A DNA stretch of 64,000 bases from Bacillota bacterium (GTDB taxonomy: Bacteria; Bacillota; Clostridia; Peptostreptococcales; Acidaminobacteraceae). The DNA lies in NCBI GenBank assembly GCA_025210655.1, contig JAOARG010000031.1, positions 1-64,000 on the forward strand, written 5' to 3'. Made by a program: the position numbers and the translations under genes. Positions within the stretch are counted from its first letter, which is position 1. The number at the start of each line of letters is the position of its first letter. This document shows, piece after piece, positions 61,534 to 64,000 of the stretch. The notes beneath the pieces were generated by a model, which worked only from the letters and a program-made list of their open reading frames with translations, was not told the DNA's origin and did not search any database.

Positions 61534-63135
61534 ATGAAACTTTTTACCAACGGAAAGATTGTAAATATTAAAAATTCCCAGGTTCAGTATAATGAGAGTA
61601 TGCTGGTATTTGAGGGTAAAATTCTTTGGATTGGGAATGATAAATCATATGAAAAATATGATATTAAGGAAACTATAGATCTTGAAGGAAATTTGGTACT
61701 GCCTGGATTTAATGATTCCCACATGCATTTTGTAGGAATAGGTTTGGCCCTTTCAGGATGTGACTTGTCTGGAGTTAAGTCTATCGGTGAAATAAAGGAT
61801 AGATGTAAAAAATACATAGAAGAAAAAAATCCTAAATGGTTAGTGGGAAGGGGTTGGAATCAAGATAATTTTCAGGATAAAACTCTCCCGAGCTTAGAAG
61901 ATATGAATGAAGTTTCAAGGGATATTCCGATATTTTTGAAAAGGGTTTGTGGACATATAGCTGTTGTAAATAGGGCGGTCATAGACTTACTTATTGAGTC
62001 GAATATTGATTTAGAAGGGGAACTTTTCGGCCGTGATGAAAATGGGGATTTAGACGGTATAGTAAAGGAGCAAGCTTTAGATCAAGTTCAGTATTTTGTT
62101 CCGGAACCTTCTGTAGAAGATTATGAAAACTATATTCTATCTGCTCAAGAGAAATGTCTTGAATTGGGACTTACATCTGTTCAAACTGACGATTTTTGTG
62201 TAACAACTTTTGACAATATTGATAGGATTTTAAAAGCTTATGAAAATTTAGTTGAAAGAAATAAACTAAAGATTAAGGTGAATCATCAAAGTCTTATGAG
62301 AAATCAGTTAGAACTTGAAAAATTTTTAGCAATGGGTTTTTCATATGGTCTAGAGAAGGGTAATTTTAAAATTGGACCTATTAAGATTTTAGCTGATGGA
62401 TCTTTGGGAGCTAGAACAGCCTATATGAAGGAAGTCTATAATGATGATAAGACAACAAGGGGTGTTTTAGCAATAAAAGAGGAAGAATTAAAGAATCTTA
62501 TTTTTAAGTCAAATGAAAAGGGCTTTCCAGTAGCTGTTCATGGAATTGGAAGCGGGACAATTGATTTGACCCTTTCCTTGATTAAGGCTGTTGGTGATAA
62601 GAGTCTAAGGAATTCTATTGTTCATTCTCAAATAACAGATTTAGAAATATTTGATAAGTACAAAGAATCTGGTGCAATGGCTCATATTCAACCTATATTC
62701 CTAGATTACGATCTTCATATTGTAAGGGATAGGGTTGGTGATAAGATGGCTGAAAGCTCCTATAATTTTAAAAGGTATATTGATATGGATATTATGATGG
62801 CTTTTGGTTCAGATGCTCCCGTTGAGACGATGGATGTTTTTAAAGGTTTACATTGCGCGGTAAATAGAACTGATTTAAACAATTGGCCCGAGGGTGGATA
62901 TGTACCGAGTCAGAAAATTTCGGTCGAAGAGGGGATTGAGGCATATACTAGTTCAGGAGCCTATGCTTGTTATGAAGAGAATTATAAGGGAAAACTTCTT
63001 CCGGGATACTATGCTGATTTTATTGTAATAGAAAATAATATTTTTGAGGAAAATACAGAAAAATTAAAGGACAATAGGGTTATGAAAACCTATTGTGATG
63101 GGGAACTTTACTATGAACGTGAGAAACACAAGTAG
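61534..63135 (+). CDS. YtcJ-like amidohydrolase
   Basis: The 533-aa metal-dependent hydrolase has the N-terminal composite domain (KLFTNGKIVNI), the metal site PGFNDSHMHFVGIG near residue 65, a second metal region VAVHGIGSGTIDLTLS, then IVHSQI, and the aspartate in AFGSDAPVETMD. A C-terminal GYYADFIVIENN closes the fold. This is the amidohydrolase_3/YtcJ group, whose substrates (N-acylated or formylated compounds) vary. It overlaps the next gene by 23 bases. Confidence 0.85.
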   Translation: MKLFTNGKIVNIKNSQVQYNESMLVFEGKILWIGNDKSYEKYDIKETIDLEGNLVLPGFNDSHMHFVGIGLALSGCDLSGVKSIGEIKDRCKKYIEEKNPKWLVGRGWNQDNFQDKTLPSLEDMNEVSRDIPIFLKRVCGHIAVVNRAVIDLLIESNIDLEGELFGRDENGDLDGIVKEQALDQVQYFVPEPSVEDYENYILSAQEKCLELGLTSVQTDDFCVTTFDNIDRILKAYENLVERNKLKIKVNHQSLMRNQLELEKFLAMGFSYGLEKGNFKIGPIKILADGSLGARTAYMKEVYNDDKTTRGVLAIKEEELKNLIFKSNEKGFPVAVHGIGSGTIDLTLSLIKAVGDKSLRNSIVHSQITDLEIFDKYKESGAMAHIQPIFLDYDLHIVRDRVGDKMAESSYNFKRYIDMDIMMAFGSDAPVETMDVFKGLHCAVNRTDLNNWPEGGYVPSQKISVEEGIEAYTSSGAYACYEENYKGKLLPGYYADFIVIENNIFEENTEKLKDNRVMKTYCDGELYYEREKHK

Positions 63136-63919
63136 GGATTATTTAACTGATAAAGTAGTTGACGTGGCCCTTATAGTAGGCAAAATAATGCTAAGAAATG
63201 GTGCAGAAACCTACAGAGTAGAGGATACGATGTCAAGAATATGTGAATCAAAACACCTTTTTTTGACCCAGGTTTTTGTTGTTCCAACTGGAATATTCTT
63301 GACCGTAAGAGATGGTGAAGAGGTTTATACCAGGGTTGAACGTATTAAATCTTCTGGTATGAATTTAGCTGTTATTGATCAGATAAATGATTTTGCATGG
63401 AAATATGTCAACAATAAGATTACACCAGGAGAGGAATTTAGGACACTCAAAAAAATAAGCAAGGCAAAGGTATATTCTAAAAATGTTAGCATACTTTTTA
63501 CAGGTATTGCATCATGTTTTTTTACTATTCTTCTTGGAGGGGACATACCATCATTTATAGTGTCGTTTTTTGTAGGTATACTTACTGGTGTCTATATTGA
63601 TAAGTTAAGTTTTATGGGGATGATATTCTTTTTAAGAAACTTTATAGAAGGTACTTTGATGGGACTTACGACAATCTTATTTTCTTATATAGGTGGACTT
63701 ATGGGATATGACATAAGTATTGATTATGTAATGATTGGATGTCTAATGCCTCTAGTTCCTGGGGTTGCACTTACAAATGCAATTCGTGATTCTATTTCTG
63801 GTGATCTTATTTCTGGGGGATCAAAGCTATATGAGGCTATATTAATCGCCCTAGGAATAGCAGCAGGTGTCGGTGTAACATTAACAGTTTCAAATTATCT
63901 ATTTGGGGGTGCTATGTAA
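63113..63919 (+). CDS. ThrE-type threonine/serine exporter, large subunit (DUF1212)
   Basis: The 268-aa protein begins with the soluble ThrE N-terminal domain (ALIVGKIMLRNGAETYRVED, FVVPTGIFLTV). Five or so membrane spans follow (for example SILFTGIASCFFTILLGG, IIFFLRNFIEGTLMGL), ending IALGIAAGVGVTLTVSN. In Firmicutes the exporter is often split into this part and a smaller DUF3815 part, encoded next. The ATG at 63113 has GGGGAAC upstream. Confidence 0.85.
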   Translation: MNVRNTSRDYLTDKVVDVALIVGKIMLRNGAETYRVEDTMSRICESKHLFLTQVFVVPTGIFLTVRDGEEVYTRVERIKSSGMNLAVIDQINDFAWKYVNNKITPGEEFRTLKKISKAKVYSKNVSILFTGIASCFFTILLGGDIPSFIVSFFVGILTGVYIDKLSFMGMIFFLRNFIEGTLMGLTTILFSYIGGLMGYDISIDYVMIGCLMPLVPGVALTNAIRDSISGDLISGGSKLYEAILIALGIAAGVGVTLTVSNYLFGGAM

Positions 63920-63920
63920 T

Positions 63921-64000
63921 ATGATTAAGGAGTTTGTATTTTCCTTTATTTGTACAGTTGGATTTAGTGTTATATTCCACACTCCCAAAAAATATTTAGC
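63921..64000 (+). CDS. ThrE-type exporter, small subunit (DUF3815), 5' part
   Basis: The visible 26 codons begin MIKEFVFSFICTVGFSVIFH and continue TPKKYL, the characteristic N-terminus of the DUF3815 half of split ThrE exporters (a membrane helix with GF.ILF..P). It starts one base after the preceding stop. The gene runs off the window edge. Confidence 0.75.
   Translation, partial: MIKEFVFSFICTVGFSVIFHTPKKYL

Overview
This is a 64-kb chromosomal window from a low-GC, strictly anaerobic Gram-positive bacterium of the Clostridia/Tissierellia type. The evidence is AT-rich codon use, strong AGGAGG ribosome sites, three T-box riboswitches, a conserved Bacillus/Clostridium housekeeping cluster, and an oxygen/NO defence set built on rubredoxin, rubrerythrin, desulfoferrodoxin, flavodiiron protein and hybrid-cluster protein. 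A selenoprotein gene with an in-frame TGA implies Sec-decoding machinery elsewhere. The genus cannot be fixed from sequence alone. A 5S rRNA at the left edge, synteny with the origin-proximal Bacillus block (tmk-darA-holB-ricT-trmN6-like-rsmI-abrB-metG-tatD-yabE-rnmV-rsmA) and scattered perfect DnaA-box matches suggest, but do not prove, an origin-proximal location.

Layout. 1-3.1 kb: 5S rRNA, niacin repressor NiaR with an EIIC-like membrane protein, a SIMPL protein and a tiny zinc-ribbon-like protein. 3.2-7.3 kb: murI, small proteins, T-box-controlled serS, an aminotransferase. 7.5-15.3 kb: PLP decarboxylase, tmk, lepB, c-di-AMP receptor darA, holB, ricT, methyltransferase, rsmI, abrB. 15.6-18.1 kb: a PcnB-like HD protein whose nucleotidyltransferase head looks inactive, plus two small proteins. 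18.2-24.8 kb: T-box/metG, tatD, 3D-domain protein, rnmV, rsmA, recU. 25-27.8 kb: an M6-like secreted metalloprotease, then a HesB-like selenoprotein and a glutaredoxin. 28-40.4 kb: a redox-stress region with an HcpR-like regulator, ferredoxin, hcp, a four-domain persulfide-handling protein, a CstR-like repressor, a flavodiiron-rubredoxin-reductase fusion, twin rubredoxins, a PerR-like repressor, desulfoferrodoxin, ferritin and rubrerythrin. 40.6-51.3 kb: peptidase, T-box/trpS, Lrp, RNase H, mrp operon, methylglyoxal synthase, chemoreceptor, antiporter. 51.4-64 kb: pepF, SPFH/NfeD pair, proBAC, a TIM-barrel protein, an orphan FliD-like protein, an amidohydrolase and a split ThrE-type exporter cut by the window edge.

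The most unusual content is non-coding. Many gaps, mainly at convergent gene ends, are filled by long palindromic elements sharing one plan: a short word repeated about four times in one arm and four times inverted in the other, with small unrelated hairpins between the words and a terminator-like hairpin in the middle. At least four different words (GCCTAA, GTCTAG, GTTAAGC, GGNGAA) follow this plan. A further family uses TAGTAGTTAG-type arms around a strong terminator and recurs six times. Two copies of a three-hairpin module show compensatory base changes, so the structure itself appears to be kept. A 119-bp MITE-like insertion with an 8-bp target duplication lies directly upstream of the RNase H gene.

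The second main signal is a proposed sulfur/persulfide circuit. Two similar ACCCC...GGGGT operators sit just after the -10 boxes of the HesB-selenoprotein/glutaredoxin unit and of the CoA-disulfide-reductase/rhodanese/TusA/DsrE protein, next to a CsoR-family repressor that lacks the copper-ligand histidine.
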